Assembly (NCBI GenBank): GCA_023055505.1
Contig: JALIRH010000100.1
Coordinates: 953,001 to 1,017,000, forward strand
DNA: 64,000 nucleotides
Origin: Callipepla californica brunnescens
Taxonomy: Eukaryota > Chordata > Aves > Galliformes > Odontophoridae
Direction of reading: 5' to 3'
In this document: piece after piece, positions 47,307-59,200 of the stretch
How positions within the stretch are numbered: position 1 is the stretch's first letter
Layout: each line of letters begins with the position of its first letter
Made by a program: the position numbers and the translations under genes
The notes under the pieces: generated by a model
Database searches by the model: none
What the model saw: the letters and a program-made list of their open reading frames with translations, nothing else
What the model was told of the DNA's origin: nothing

Positions 47307-48266
47307 TTGGGTATCTCTAATGCAGACTTGTATCCTCTTTTGGAACTACTGAAAGGGGATTCTGATTTACACTCTCCCTGCCGTCTTGGCTCTGAAGTGG
47401 CTAGTGCCTTGCAAAAAGTTGCTGCAGCTAGCACTAACAGACAAGCTCATCGGTGTGCCCCGGAGTTACCTTTTTTTCTAATGATCCTCAACCCTGCTCG
47501 ACAACCTCATGCGCTAATTTTTCAGTGGGATTTTCAAAGGCCAGACCCACTATTCATTATTGAATGGATTTTTTTGCCAAACCAGTTGACAAAGACAATC
47601 CTGACACAGCATGAGATGTTTGCTTCCCTGAGAATCAAAGCTAGGCAGCGCTTGCTGATGTTATCAGGGGTAGACTTTTCCTCTAGTTGTTTACCTGTGA
47701 CAAATGTGTATTTACAATGGCTTGATCAGCAAGCAGATGCCTTTAGCATGGCATTGGCAAGCTATACAGGCAGCCTTACTTCCCACGCACCGTCACACAA
47801 GCTATTGAACCTCAATGTTCACTTCACATCCACACCAAAAAGAAGTGATCAGCTGCTGCAGGCCCTTACCAGATTACGGATGGGTCTGGAAGATCACACA
47901 AATCAGTTATTTGATGGTGGGATAATCAACAGAAGCAATGGGATTCGGATATTGAAATTGTTTCTGGTTCTCCACAAATAGTGGAACCAGCTGCTGTTGT
48001 CCGAGTTTTTTGGAAATGGTCCACACCTTTCAATCCTATTACCGACTCAGCTTCTGTTGCAGGAATTGTTCAGCGAGCAGAAGCATCCATATTACGCAAT
48101 ATTTCTCACTCTTCATTGTTTATTTTGTTCCAGGAACTTTTTTTTTTTTAGACTCCCACACTCATCCTTATTTTGTAATGCACATCCGCTCACACACATC
48201 TTTACCTGGTTTCACGGCAGAAGGGAATCTCAAGCTGATATGTCCGTGTTTTACCAGACCGAATAG
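47307..48266 (+). pseudogene. pol: RT connection and RNase H remnant, copy 2
   Basis: Same frame changes, in-frame stop and 12-T run as 5615-6574. The catalytic TDGSG and TDSA words are at about 47876 and 48041. One visible private change is AGCGAGCAG for AGCAAGCAG near 48073. Inactive. Confidence 0.87.
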
Positions 48267-49103
48267 CGCAAGCTAAACTTAGCCACTCCTTCTTTCATCA
48301 GAATGCTGGAGGTCTTAAACGACAGTCTGGGCTTACCTCCCAACAAGCATCAAACATTACAGCGGTATGTCCCGACTGCCAGAGGCATTCTTTCCCATCA
48401 ATAGCAGGGGGGGTTAACCCCAGAGATCTGCAGAGCCTCCAGCTATGGCAAATGGATGTCACACATTACCCATGGTTTGGTAAGCTGAAATATACACATT
48501 CCTCGATTGATACTTTTTCCGGAGCTTTATTTTCCTCTTGTCATACAGGAGAAAAGGCACGAGATGTTCGCAAGCGTTTGCTGCGTGCTTTTGCTACATT
48601 AGGTATCCCTTCCCAATTAAAAACAGATCATGGTCCTGCATATACCTCCGCTGCGACAAAAGCCTTCCTGGATTCTTGGGGCATTATGCACATCACCGCG
48701 ATCCCTCATTCCCCTCCAGGTCAATTGAGCGGTCACACCAATCTTTAAAGCGTCTATTAGCACAACAGAAAGGGGGAATGGGAGCTTCCCCTCCTGAGGA
48801 GCGACTACATAAAGCTCTTGATGTTTTCACTTTTTGAATTCTTCTCTGCTAGATACCAATCCCCCGATAGTCCGACATTTTAGTTCGAATATCACATTGG
48901 AAAGAAGAATCAAGGCTCCGGTGTTGATTCGCCACCCAGAAACAGGTATGATAATGGGGCCATATCCTCTTGTCACATGGGGGAGAGGTTATGCTTGTGT
49001 CTCCACAGGAAAAGGCCCCAGGTGGATTCCTGCGAAGAACGTGAAACCATACCGCGAGGAACAGACTTGGTCGACAACAGATGAAAACACAACCAAGGAA
49101 GGA
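48242..49103 (+). pseudogene. pol: Integrase remnant, copy 2
   Basis: The HHCC finger, the two Asp residues (48455-48457 and 48626-48628) and the out-of-frame Glu (48727-48729) sit as in copy 1, with the same frameshift before the Glu and before the C-terminal domain. Private changes include CTCTTGATG for CTCTTTATG near 48818 and a changed C-terminal tail (EEQTWSTTDE versus EEQASLTTDE). Inactive. Confidence 0.92.
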
Positions 49104-49129
49104 TGAGACCAGCTACTGTATGGACTTGA

Positions 49130-50266
49130 CTTCTTGAAATTTCAGGACTCTCTACTGGTTTTATTACCCTCCCAAAAACGAATGTGTGGCTTACACTTGC
49201 TAATATTACTCATCAGGAAACACTTTGCTTAGCCACTGCAACTGCACAAAATCCCTTCTCTACCCGCTTGGTGGGCTTTCCCATAGATGAGTGGCCAATC
49301 CCTGGTCCCTCACGAGCAATCTTTACTGGCACAAATTCGGTAGATAATTGGGATGGATGGGTTCCATATCTTCCGTCTGCCAAATTAGAGCCACAAGAAA
49401 TAGATTTCTTAGGATCTATAAAAATGGACTTCTGCCTGAGATTCCATTCTACTGGAAAAAATAAAACCAAACTATGGGATGTCAGTCCCGTAGACGCAGC
49501 CATCAATAACCAAACTCTGTGGTGTAATTACACCTCACCCAGCCTTTCAAAATCAGTAAATGCTCCTTTACAGTTACCAGATGGAGTTTTCCGTAGTTGC
49601 GCTGACCGGGCATGGCCTGCCATTCCTTCTTACATTAGAGGTGGGCCATGTAGTCTCGGGCGTTTAACCATCCTTACCCGAAATGAGACAACTGTCTTGC
49701 AATGGAGAAAGAAATATTCTCATCACCATTTTAGGAGAATGACCCACACCTTCAGATCAGATTGTGATGATAACATGAAGTTTTGGAACAGGGAGACCAT
49801 AGGAGCCGTTTCCTTTTTCACACCGCAGGTTGCTGTTGCTAAAGCTTTGGCAACACTGAACAAACTGGGTTCTTGCTTAGCAAAACAAGGAAATGCCACT
49901 AGTTTAGCTTTAACAGGTCTTTTACTTGATGCGGACAGTGTCAGACATGCTGCGCCACAAAATTGCGCTGCTACTGATTTCCTACTTCTGGCGCAAGGCC
50001 ATGGCTGGGAGGATTTCGAAGGAATGTGCTGCATGAACCTGTCAGAACATTCCGTTTCAATTCAAGCAAGTATCAAGACCATACGGGATGGAGTGAAGAA
50101 ACTGCAGGAACAGAGGGATTGGGACTGGTTGGACAAATTATTCTCGGGATGGGGGTCTCACCGGATGGCTCCACAGTATCTTAAAAATGATGTGCTACAT
50201 TGCGATGATCGTTGTAACGCTTTTGCTGTTACTTCCTTGCATTTTACAATGTGCGCAAAAAGATGA
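49130..50266 (+). pseudogene. env: Envelope remnant, copy 2
   Basis: Matches the copy 1 env frame with only three amino-acid differences visible in 360 residues from 49184 (Leu to Pro at residue 64, Arg to His at residue 182, Val to Ala at residue 208). The Trp in place of the first Cys of the CX6CC motif and the frame change before the membrane anchor are shared. It is open but not a complete envelope. Confidence 0.88.
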
Positions 50267-50270
50267 TTGA
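50187..50270 (+). pseudogene. env: Out-of-frame env membrane anchor, copy 2
   Basis: Same hydrophobic segment as at 8495-8578, read in a different frame from the main env piece and ending in TGA. Confidence 0.68.
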
Positions 50271-50295
50271 CAATGCTACAAAGAAAATATTCATA

Positions 50296-50312
50296 ACAGA
50301 AAGGGGGAGAAG
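50296..50312 (+). promoter_or_regulatory. Polypurine tract, copy 2
   Basis: The same G-run purine tract lies immediately before the LTR of copy 2. Confidence 0.73.
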
Positions 50313-50679
50313 TGGGTGATGGCAAAAGTGGGAGTCAGACGGAACTGTTAGCTAAGCAGGAATCAGGCCATAAACCTTGGACGTAGGCTGTGTAAAGATA
50401 AGCTGATAAGCTTGAGACAACCATGTCTAAGGAGTGAAAAGAAACAGAAGACAGTAATGGATAGCAATAAGAAACTGTTTGTTTAGATGACTAGGAGTGT
50501 TTTATATTCTTGACCTGTTAACACTGAGGAGTGTAAATTCCCTCAATTAGATCCTTGCAGCTTCCCCCAGTTAGATCCTAACACACACTGCTTCTCTGTC
50601 TATCTAAGCTTTGAGTTGTTGCTTAATAAATGGAACATTAGCTAGCATCAAGCTGGGTTCCCGACCCTTCATTGTAACA
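50313..50679 (+). mobile_element. 3' LTR, copy 2
   Basis: Equivalent to 8621-8987, with TATA-like (50500-50507) and AATAAA (50625-50630) elements. One visible change is CTTGCAGC for CTTGTAGC near 50555. It ends at the minisatellite as in copy 1. Confidence 0.75.
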
Positions 50680-50813
50680 GTCTGTGGGTCTCTCTGGGTC
50701 CCGCTATGGGTCCCAATATGGTTTGCTGTGGGTCACTGTGGGTCCTGCTATGGGTCGCTGTGGGTCTCTATATGCCCCAGGAGATCCCTAAGGGGCTGCA
50801 GTTCCCCTCCACG

Positions 50814-50833
50814 CCACCAGGGGAGGGGGCGCT
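50814..50833 (+). promoter_or_regulatory. CTCF-like motif 1, copy 2 (disrupted)
   Basis: Same interrupted CCACCAGGGG/AGGGGGCGCT word as at 9122. Confidence 0.35.
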
Positions 50834-51125
50834 CTCACGTGATGTCTCTGTGCCTTCCTATTGCTCTCTGAGGTTTTCTATGGGTCGCTGTGGGTCCCGG
50901 CATGGGTTGCTTTGGGTCAAGCTGTGGGTCACTGTGGGTCGCTGTGGGTCTCGCTATGGGTCACTGTGGGTTGCTGTGGTTTGCTATGAGTCTCTATGGG
51001 TTGCTGTGGGTCGCTGTGGGTCACGCTATGGGTCCCAATAGGGTTCGCTGTGGGTCGGTGTGGGTCCTGCTATGGGTCTCTACGTGCCCCAGGAGATCCC
51101 TAAGGGGCTGCAGTTCCCCTTCACG

Positions 51126-51140
51126 CCACCAGAGGGAGCT
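51126..51140 (+). promoter_or_regulatory. CTCF-like motif 2, copy 2
   Basis: CCACCAGAGGGAGCT, as at 9434. Confidence 0.4.
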
Positions 51141-51372
51141 CTCACATGATGTCGCTGTGTCTCTACGGCTTCCTATTGCTCTCTGTGTTTTCCTATTGGG
51201 CGCTATGTGTCGCTATGGGTCCCAATATGCTTCGCTGTGGGTTACTGTGGGTCACTGTGGATCGCTATGGGTTGCTATGGATCGCTTTGGTTTGCTGTGG
51301 GTCCTGCTATGGGTCTCTGTGGGTCTCTAAGGTTCCCAATGGATCCCTAAGGGGCTGCAGTTCCCCTCCACG

Positions 51373-51387
51373 CCACCAGGGGGCGCT
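51373..51387 (+). promoter_or_regulatory. CTCF-like motif 3, copy 2 (consensus match)
   Basis: CCACCAGGGGGCGCT, a full match to the vertebrate CTCF core as at 9681. Confidence 0.6.
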
Positions 51388-52248
51388 CTCACGTAATGTC
51401 GCTGGGTCTCTAGGGCTCCTTATTGCTATCAGTGGTTTCCTATTGGGCGCTATGGGTCGCTGTGGGTCACTATGCGTCGCTATCGATCTCTGTGGGCTGC
51501 TACGTTTTGCTGCGGGTCTCTATGGGACGCTATGGGTCACTGTGGGTCTTGCTATGTGTATCCATGGGTCGCTATGGGTCGATGTGGATCGCTATAAGTC
51601 TCTACATGTTGCTAAGGGTTGCAATGGGTCGCTGTGGGTCATGCTGTGGGTGTCTGTGGGTCCAGCTATGGGTCATTGTGGGTCGCAGTGAGTCGCTACG
51701 GGTCTCTTCGGGACGCTATGGGTCACTCTAGGTCCTGCTATGGGTCGCTGTGGGTCGCTTTGGGTCTCTATGGGTCTCAGTGGGTCTCTGTGGGTCACTG
51801 TGGGTTGCTATGGGTCGGTGTGGGTCGCTGTGTGTCGCGGTGGGTCGCTATCGGTCACTATTGGTTGTAATCGGTCTCTGTGGGTCACTGTGGGTTGCTA
51901 TGGGTCGGTGTGGGTCGCTGTGTGTCGCGGTGGGTCGCTATCGGTCACTATTGGTTGTAATCGGTCTCTGTGGGTTGCTGTGAGTCGCTGTGGGCCCCCC
52001 TATAGGTTGCTGTGGGTCGGCTGGGTCGCTATGGGTTGCTGTGGATGGCTGTGTGTCGCTGTGCCTCTATGAGTCGCTATGGGTTGCAGTGCGTCGCAAT
52101 GGGTCAATGTGGTCTGTTACGGGTCGCTGTGGGTTACGCTGTGGGTCCCAATATGGTTCGCTGTGGGTCAGTGTGGGTCCTGCTATGAGGCGCTGTTGGT
52201 CTCTATGTGCCCCAGGAGATTCCTAAGGAGCTGCAGTTCCCCCTCCAC

Positions 52249-52264
52249 GACACCAGGCGGCGCT
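52249..52264 (+). promoter_or_regulatory. CTCF-like motif 4, copy 2
   Basis: GACACCAGGCGGCGCT, as at 10557. Confidence 0.4.
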
Positions 52265-52752
52265 CTCACGTGATGTCGCTGTGTCTCTGTGGCTCCCTCT
52301 TGCTCCCTGTGGTTTTCCATGGGTCGCTGTGGATCGCTATGGGTCCCAATGGGTCGCTGTGGTTCCTGGCATAGGTCGCTATGGGTCAAGCTGTGGGTCA
52401 CTTTGGGTTGCTGTGGGTGTCTGTGGGTCCAGCTATAGGTCACTGTGGGTCTCAGTGAGTCGCTGTGGGTCTCTATAAGTCGCTGTGGGTAACTATGAGT
52501 CTCTATGTGTTTCTATGGGTCGCTGTGGGTCTCTATGGGTCGCTGTGGGTCCCGCTGTGGGTCACTGTGGGTCGCTGTGTGAGCTATCGGTCTCTGTGGG
52601 TTGCTGTGGTTCCCCCTATAGGTTGCTGTGGGTCGGTTGGGTCGCTGTGGGTCCCGCTATGGGTCGCTGTGAGTCTCTATGGGTCGCTGTGGGTCTCTAT
52701 GGGTCAGTGTGGGTCACTGTGGGTCAGTGTGGGTCGCTGTGGGTCCCGCAGA

Positions 52753-53695
52753 AGGCAGTGTGCCCAGAGCGAAGCCACGCCCAGCTATGGGGCGGATGTG
52801 GGGCAGCTACGGGGCAGCCATGGGTCACCATGGATCTCCATGGGGTCCCTACGGATCTCAATGGGGTCTCCACTGATCTCAGTGGATCTCAATGGGGTGG
52901 CTATGGGGCAGCTGTGGGGCAGCAATGGGGCACTGACCTATTCCCCTCAGAATGCCGCCACTGCATCTCCTCCACCTCCTGCGGGAGCACCTCTGTGGGG
53001 CAGAACTCTGCCCCACACCTTCACCCCAAACATCCACACCACAGCTCAGCCCCACAGCGCTGCCCCACATCCCACACATTTGCCCCACATCTCTGCCCCT
53101 CATCCCCTGGCCACACAGCTCAGCCCCACATCCCACAGCTCAGCCCCTCATCCCACACCTGGCCCCAGAGCTCAGCCCTGTGGCTCTGCCCCACACATCT
53201 GCCCCAAACCCCACACCTGGACCCACAGCTCAGCCCCACATCCCTCAGCTCTGCACCACAGCTCAGCCCCTCACCCCACACCTGGCCCCAGAGCTCAGCC
53301 CTGTGGCTCTGCCCCACACATCTGCCCCAAACCCCACACCTGGACCCACAGATCTGCCCCACATCCCACACCTCTGCCCCACGGCTCAACCCCAATCTGC
53401 ACATACCTGCCCCACATCCCACAGCTCTGCCCCACATACCTACCTGCCCCACAGATCAGCCCCACATTCCACAGCTCTGCCCCATGGATCAGCCTCACAT
53501 CCCGCAGCTCAGCCCCGCATCTGAGCCCCACATCTGCTCATACCTGCACCACACCTCCGCCCCCCAACCGCCACAGCTCTGCCCCACAGATCCACCCCAC
53601 AGCTCAGCCCCGCATCCCACAGCTCTGCCCCAATCAGTGCACCTGGACCCACAACTCTGCCCCACAGCTCTGCCCCAAGCCTGGACCCCACACCC
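52753..53695. repeat. Transition block and C-rich 11/22-bp minisatellite, copy 2
   Basis: Equivalent to 11061-12062 but 59 bases shorter: the stretch at about 11701-11760 is missing here near 53393, which changes the offset between copies from 41,692 to 41,633. Confidence 0.85.
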
Positions 53696-54123
53696 ACGAC
53701 CCCAGCCCCAAATCCCTGCCCCATAACCCCATAACCTGACCCCGGCCCCATAACCGCCCCTCCCGCCCTGCCACTGACCACGTGCTCTGCTTCCAGCTCC
53801 GCTTCCACCATGCGGCCGCTTCCGGCCCCACGGCACAGCTCGGCCAATCACAGCACAGATCGGCAGCGGAAAGGGCGGGGTGTGGGGTAGCGAGGCGGAA
53901 CAGTGCCACTGGAACGAGGCACGATGACCGGAAATAACTGAAACGTCTGGGAGCGCGGATTTCCGGCAGCGAGCGGGGCATTGTGGGTAAGGAGGCGGAA
54001 GCACGCCTGGAAGTGGGAAACCGGAAGCCAGTGGGAAGCGAGTGGGCGTGGCCAACGTTAAGCCTCGCATTCGAGCCACGCCCCAACGTGCAATGACCCG
54101 AAGTGACCCCGATGTGACGCAAA
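53696..54123 (-). promoter_or_regulatory. CpG-rich promoter-like segment, copy 2
   Basis: Same E-box, ETS, CCAAT and GC-box arrangement as 12063-12490, with the minus-strand ATG at 53811, the MVEAELEAEHV frame and the GTCAGT donor-like site preserved. A few substitutions are visible (for example AACGTCTGG for AACTTCTGG near 53943). Confidence 0.5.
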
Positions 54124-54257
54124 ATGACCCCAAATATCCCAGATTACTTCCAACACTTCTTGGAAGCGCTGCGCCCCAAAGGGCCCCAAAATGACCCCAA
54201 AGTGACCCCAAAACCCTATAACGACCCCATAAGGACCATATCAAATCCCCTATGGGG

Positions 54258-54301
54258 TCACTTCTTGGTGTCTCTGCAGGCCACGACGCAGCACTGCACC
54301 C
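54258..54301 (-). pseudogene. Exon fragment 3 (VACRDTKK), copy 2
   Basis: Decayed duplicate of the exon-like segment, as at 12625. One base change gives CVVACRDTKK here instead of CIVACRDTKK. Confidence 0.42.
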
Positions 54302-54422
54302 CAAAGTGCTCCAGAGTGACCCCAAAATGACCGTAAATCGGCCCTAATGACCCCCAAAAACCTAAATCCTGGAACGGCCCCAAAACGGCCACACGGGGTC
54401 GCTTCTTCTTGGTGTCCCTGCA

Positions 54423-54515
54423 GGCCACAACGTAGCGCTGTGCGACGTTGAGTGGCGATGAATATCCGTCAGCGTACAACGTGTCCTCAAACAGCACCGA
54501 GGAATCATCCTGCGG
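54423..54515 (-). pseudogene. Exon-like segment of unidentified gene, copy 2
   Basis: Encodes the same minus-strand peptide as 12790-12882 (DTLYADGYSSPLNVAQ and RYVVACRDTKKK). The visible difference near 54480 (ACAACGTG for ACAATGTG) is synonymous. The protein-like stretch is kept in both units, but the units are too young for this to show selection. Confidence 0.48.
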
Positions 54516-54523
54516 CTGTTATA

Positions 54524-55092
54524 GAGCAATTATGGGGTCAGGGGGAATTTATGGGGTCGGGAGGAAAGCAATGGGGTCAGGGGGAATTATGGGGTCAGGG
54601 GGAATTTAAAGGGTTGGGGGGGGAACAGGGGAACTAATAGGGTCAGAGGGGAAATTAATGGGGTCACGGGGGGAACAGGTGAATTATGGGGACGGGGGGA
54701 AAGTAATGGGGTTGGGCTGATGTGACCTCAAACAGCACCGAGGAATCGTCCTGCGGCTGTTCTAGGGCAATTATAGGGTCGGGGGGAATAGGGGAAGTAA
54801 CAGGGTCAGGAGGTGAAGTAATGGGGTCACAGGGGGGAATTGATGGGGTTGGGGGGGAAATTATAGGGTCATGGGGGGGAATTATGGGGTCGGGGGAAAA
54901 TTGTGGGGTCAGGGGGGAACTAATGGGATTTGGGGCTGACATTTGGGGGAAATAATCGGATTCTGGGGCTGATAATGGAGATTTTGGGGTGGAATTGCAG
55001 GATTTTGGCGCTGAGTTTTGGGGTCAGATATCGACATTATAGGGCTGGGTTATGGGGTCCGTTCGTGCCCTTTTGGGGCCGGGTTCTGTGCT
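54524..55092. repeat. GGGGTCAGGGGGAATTA-type minisatellite, copy 2
   Basis: Equivalent to 12891-13455, containing exon fragment 1 (PQDDSSVLFE, minus strand) at 54727-54756. Confidence 0.75.
54727..54756 (-). pseudogene. Exon fragment 1 (PQDDSSVLFE), copy 2
   Basis: Thirty-base minus-strand segment with AACAG before and GAG|GTCACA after, as at 13094-13123. Confidence 0.43.
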
Positions 55093-55715
55093 GTGGGTCC
55101 TAAAACTAAAGAGAACCCTACCCCTTCCACTAAACCTTCATCTACATCCCTAACCCTTACCCTAAACCTAAATCTACACCAAAACCTAACCCTAACCCTA
55201 ACATGTCTTCTAACTGTAAAACTAATGCTTCACCTAACCCGAACTGAAACCCTAGGATTAAACCTTACCTAACACCTAGCTATATTCCTAACCCTATCCT
55301 GAAACCTAACGTTAACCCTAACCCTAAAAACAACTTGGAACCAAACCCTAACCCTAACCTAACCCTTATCAGAACCCTAAATCTAATCCTAACCGTTACC
55401 TTAATTTAACTCCAATTCTACCTGAAATCTAAATGGGACCTTAAAACCAACCCCAAATTTAAGCCCAACCCTAAGCCTAACACAAAGCATTAGATTACCA
55501 CAGCCATCACCTAACTTCTAACCCTGACCCTAACACTAATACTAAACCAAAACAGATTCCAAATACTAACCCAATTCCTATTCTGAAACCCAAAACTATT
55601 CCAAAAACAAACCCAAGGCCTAACCTTTCTCTCACTCTAACAATCAAAGAAAACCTATTCCTAAACCTAATCCTAAATCTAGTCCTAATCCTAACCCTCA
55701 CCCTTAATCTAACCC
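55093..55715. repeat. Degenerate CCCTAA higher-order array, left of solo LTR, copy 2
   Basis: Equivalent to 13456-14082 with the same landmarks. Confidence 0.85.
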
Positions 55716-56289
55716 TGTCAACGGTTTACCGGGCTGGATCGGCCCGGTTCCGTGACGATTGCTGCGGGGACCCACGGACCCACGCCCCAGGAAAGGGCAA
55801 GGAAAAAGGGAAAAGGGAAAAGGGAGATGGGCCTAGAAACAAAACAGCGGCAACGATCTGAGGAGGAAAGCTAATTTACTAAATAAGATATTAGAAAACA
55901 AAATAACACAATATAATACAATGTAATTGGAATTGAGGCTAATGAATCAAACAAAATGAGCAAGAGAGAGTGTCCGATAAACCGAAGGCCTTACGCTAAC
56001 GCTGAAGGCGATACGGCAGCGAGCACCCACTGCTGAGTCGATCCCAAAGGAAAGAGAGTGTCCCGTGACCGCTGAGGGTTTTTATCTGTTCCCTCTGAGC
56101 GGAAAACACGTAAAAATACAAAGCATCGCAAAGTCCTCTGGGGAATGTAGTGCTTCTTCTCTTCTCAGACAGGTATACCTGGAATTATCAATGATCTATG
56201 GAGCTGGAGTATTAGCTCTTCAACTCCTAATGCAATACATGATGTTATGATGTGGAATACCAGTACCAAAAAATCATAAAACCATGACA
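55716..56289. mobile_element. Solo LTR-like insertion, 574 bp, copy 2
   Basis: Same element, same length and same AACCC flanks as 14083-14656, with a few substitutions (for example TTAGAAAACAAA for TTAGAAAGCAAA near 55892). Identical insertion site and length show that it inserted before the large duplication. Confidence 0.8.
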
Positions 56290-59200
56290 AACCCCAACCC
56301 CCACCCAGAAGCTAACACTTAGCATTCTACAATACCTAAACGTACCCCTAATCCTTATCACTAAACCTAAAAGGAACCTGAAACATAGTGCTAAATCTGA
56401 CCCGAACCCTAACCCTAAACTTCATCCTATTCCCAAACCTCGCCCTATTCAGAACCCTATTCCTAACCCGAACACTAACCCTTACTCTATTACTAACTTG
56501 AAGACTAACCCTAACAATGAACCAATTCCTAAACCTTTTCCTTCCTCCAAATTGATTCCTAACACTAACCCTAACCCTAATCAAACCCGAACCCTATTCT
56601 TAACCCTAAATCTAACCGTATCCCAATCCCTAACTCTTACCATAACCCTAACCCTAAGTCTTACTCTATCACTAACCCTAACCCTACATTAACCCTATCC
56701 TAACCCTAACCATAACCCTAACCTAAACCTAATCCCAATCCTAACCCTAACCCTACCCTAACCCCTAACACTAATCCCCTAAAACTTATCACAACCCTAA
56801 CCCTGAACCCTAACACTACCCTAACCCTGAACCTAACCCTAATCCTACCCTAACACCAACCCTCACCCTAACCCTAACCCTAACCTTTAACCCTGACACT
56901 AATCCCCTAACTCTAACCCCCTAACCCTAACCCTAACCTAACCCTTACCCCAACCCTAACCCCTAACCATACCCTAACCCTAACCCTAAACCCTAACACT
57001 ACCCTAACCCTGAACCTAACCCTAATCCTACCCTAACACCAACCCTCACCCTAACCCTTACCCAAACCCTAAACGTACCCTAACCCTAACACTAACCCTA
57101 CCCTAACTCTAACCCTACCCTAACCCTACCCTAACTCTTACCCTATCCCTAACCCTAACCCCTAACCCTAATACTGACCCTAACCCCTAACCCTAACCCT
57201 TACCGTAAATTCTAATCCAACCCTAACCCTTACCCTAACCCCTAACCCTACCCTAACCCTACACTAACCCTCAAATCTAACCCTAATTCTACCCTAACCC
57301 TAACCCTACCCTTAACCCTGACCCTAACCATACCCTAACCCTTACCTAACCCTAACTCTACCCTAATCCTTAACCCTAACCCTACCCTAACACCTAACCC
57401 TACCCTAACCCTGTGCTAACCCTAACCCTGACCCTGACCCTGACTCAAACCCTACCCTTAACCCTGACCCTGACCCTAACCCTACCCTAACCCTTACCTA
57501 CCCCTAAGCCATAACCCTAAACCTAACACTAACCCTAACCCAACCCTAACCCTACCCTAACATTTACCCTAACCCCTAACCCTTACCTAACCATAACCCT
57601 AACACTAACCCTAAACCTAACCTAACCCTACCCTAACCGTGACCCTAACCCCTATCCCCAACCCGTAAGCCCAAACCCTAACCCTGTCCCTAACCCCAAC
57701 CCTACCCTAACCCTAACCCTGCCCCTAACCCTAACACTAACCCCTAACCCTACCCTAGCCCTAACCCCTAACCTTAACCCTAACCCCTAACCCATACCCT
57801 ACCCTAACACTACCCTACCCTTACCATAAACCGACCCTAACTCTACCCTTACCCTAACCCTACCCTAACCCTAACTCTAACCCTACCCTAACTCTAACCC
57901 TACCCTAACCCTAACTCTAACCCTACCCTAACTCTAACCCTATCCATAACCCTAACCCTACCATAACCCTATTGATGGACCCTAACCCTACCCTAACCCT
58001 AACCCCTTACCCTAACACCTAACCCTAACCCTAAACCTTGCCTAACCCTATTGATGGACCCTAACCATAACACTAACCCTACCCGTAATCCTACCCCTAA
58101 CCCTTACCCAACCCTAACCCTAACCCTAATCCAACCTAACCCTAACCCTAACCCTAACACTAACCCTACCCCTACACATACACCTAACCCTAACCCCTAA
58201 CCCTAAACCCTAACCCTATTGATGGACCCTAACCGTAACCGGAACCCTAACCCTAACTTTACCCTAACCCTACCCGTAACCCTACCCCTAACTCTTACCC
58301 TATTCTAACCCTAACCCTAACCCTACCCTAACCCTAACTCCTAACACCTTAACCCTAATCCTAACCCCTAACCCTTACCCTACCCTAACCCTACCCCTAC
58401 CCTACCCTAACACTAACCCCTAACCTTAACCCCTAACCCTACCCTAACCCTACACCCTAACCCTAACACAAACCCTACCCTAACCCTATCCTAACCCTAC
58501 CCTAATCTAACCCTAACCCTATTGATCGACCCAAAACCTAACCCTAACCCTACCCTAACCCTAAAACCCTAACCCTGACTCACACCCTACCCGTAACCCT
58601 GACCCTAATACTTACCATAACCATTATCTAACCCTAACCCTACCCCTTAAACCTAACCCTAACCCTACCCTAACCTTTACCCTAACCCTAACCCTTACTT
58701 AACCATAACCCTACCCTAACACTAACCCTAACCCTACCGTAAACCCTAACCCTTACCCTACCCTAACCCTTACCCTTACCCTAACCCTACCCTAATCCTA
58801 ACCCCTAACCCCAACCCCTAAGCCCTTATCCTGCCCCTAACCCTTACCCCACCCTAACCCTAAACCCAACCCTACCCTAGCCCTAAACCTACCCCAGCCC
58901 TAACCCCTAACCTTAACCCTAACCACTAACCCAAACCCTACCCTAATCCTAACCCTACCCTAACCCTACCCTAACTCTAACCCTAACGCTTACCATAACC
59001 CTAACCCTAAACCTTACCCTAACACTAACCCTACCCTAACCCTAACTCTGACACTGACGCTAACCCCTAACCCTAACCCTTACCGTAACCTCTAATCCAA
59101 ACCTAACCCTAACCCTACCCTTACCTTAACCCTACCCATACCCCTACCCTTACCCCTACCCCTACCCTAACCCTACCCTAACCCCTAACCCTTACCCTAA

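Larger units (their letters stand above)
46312..50679 (+). mobile_element. 5'-truncated endogenous retrovirus, copy 2
   Basis: Same structure as 4620-8987 at a constant offset of 41,692. By eye the two copies differ by only a few substitutions per kilobase. The truncation point, the flanking repeats, and the stops and frameshifts I checked are shared, so this copy arose by duplication of host DNA and not by a second infection. Confidence 0.93.
50680..52752. repeat. 10-bp minisatellite (GGGTCGCTRT), copy 2
   Basis: Same array as 8988-11060 at offset 41,692, including the 90-bp tandem duplication (51783-51962) and all four interspersed modules. Conserved length over 2 kb of short tandem repeat indicates recent duplication. 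Confidence 0.9.
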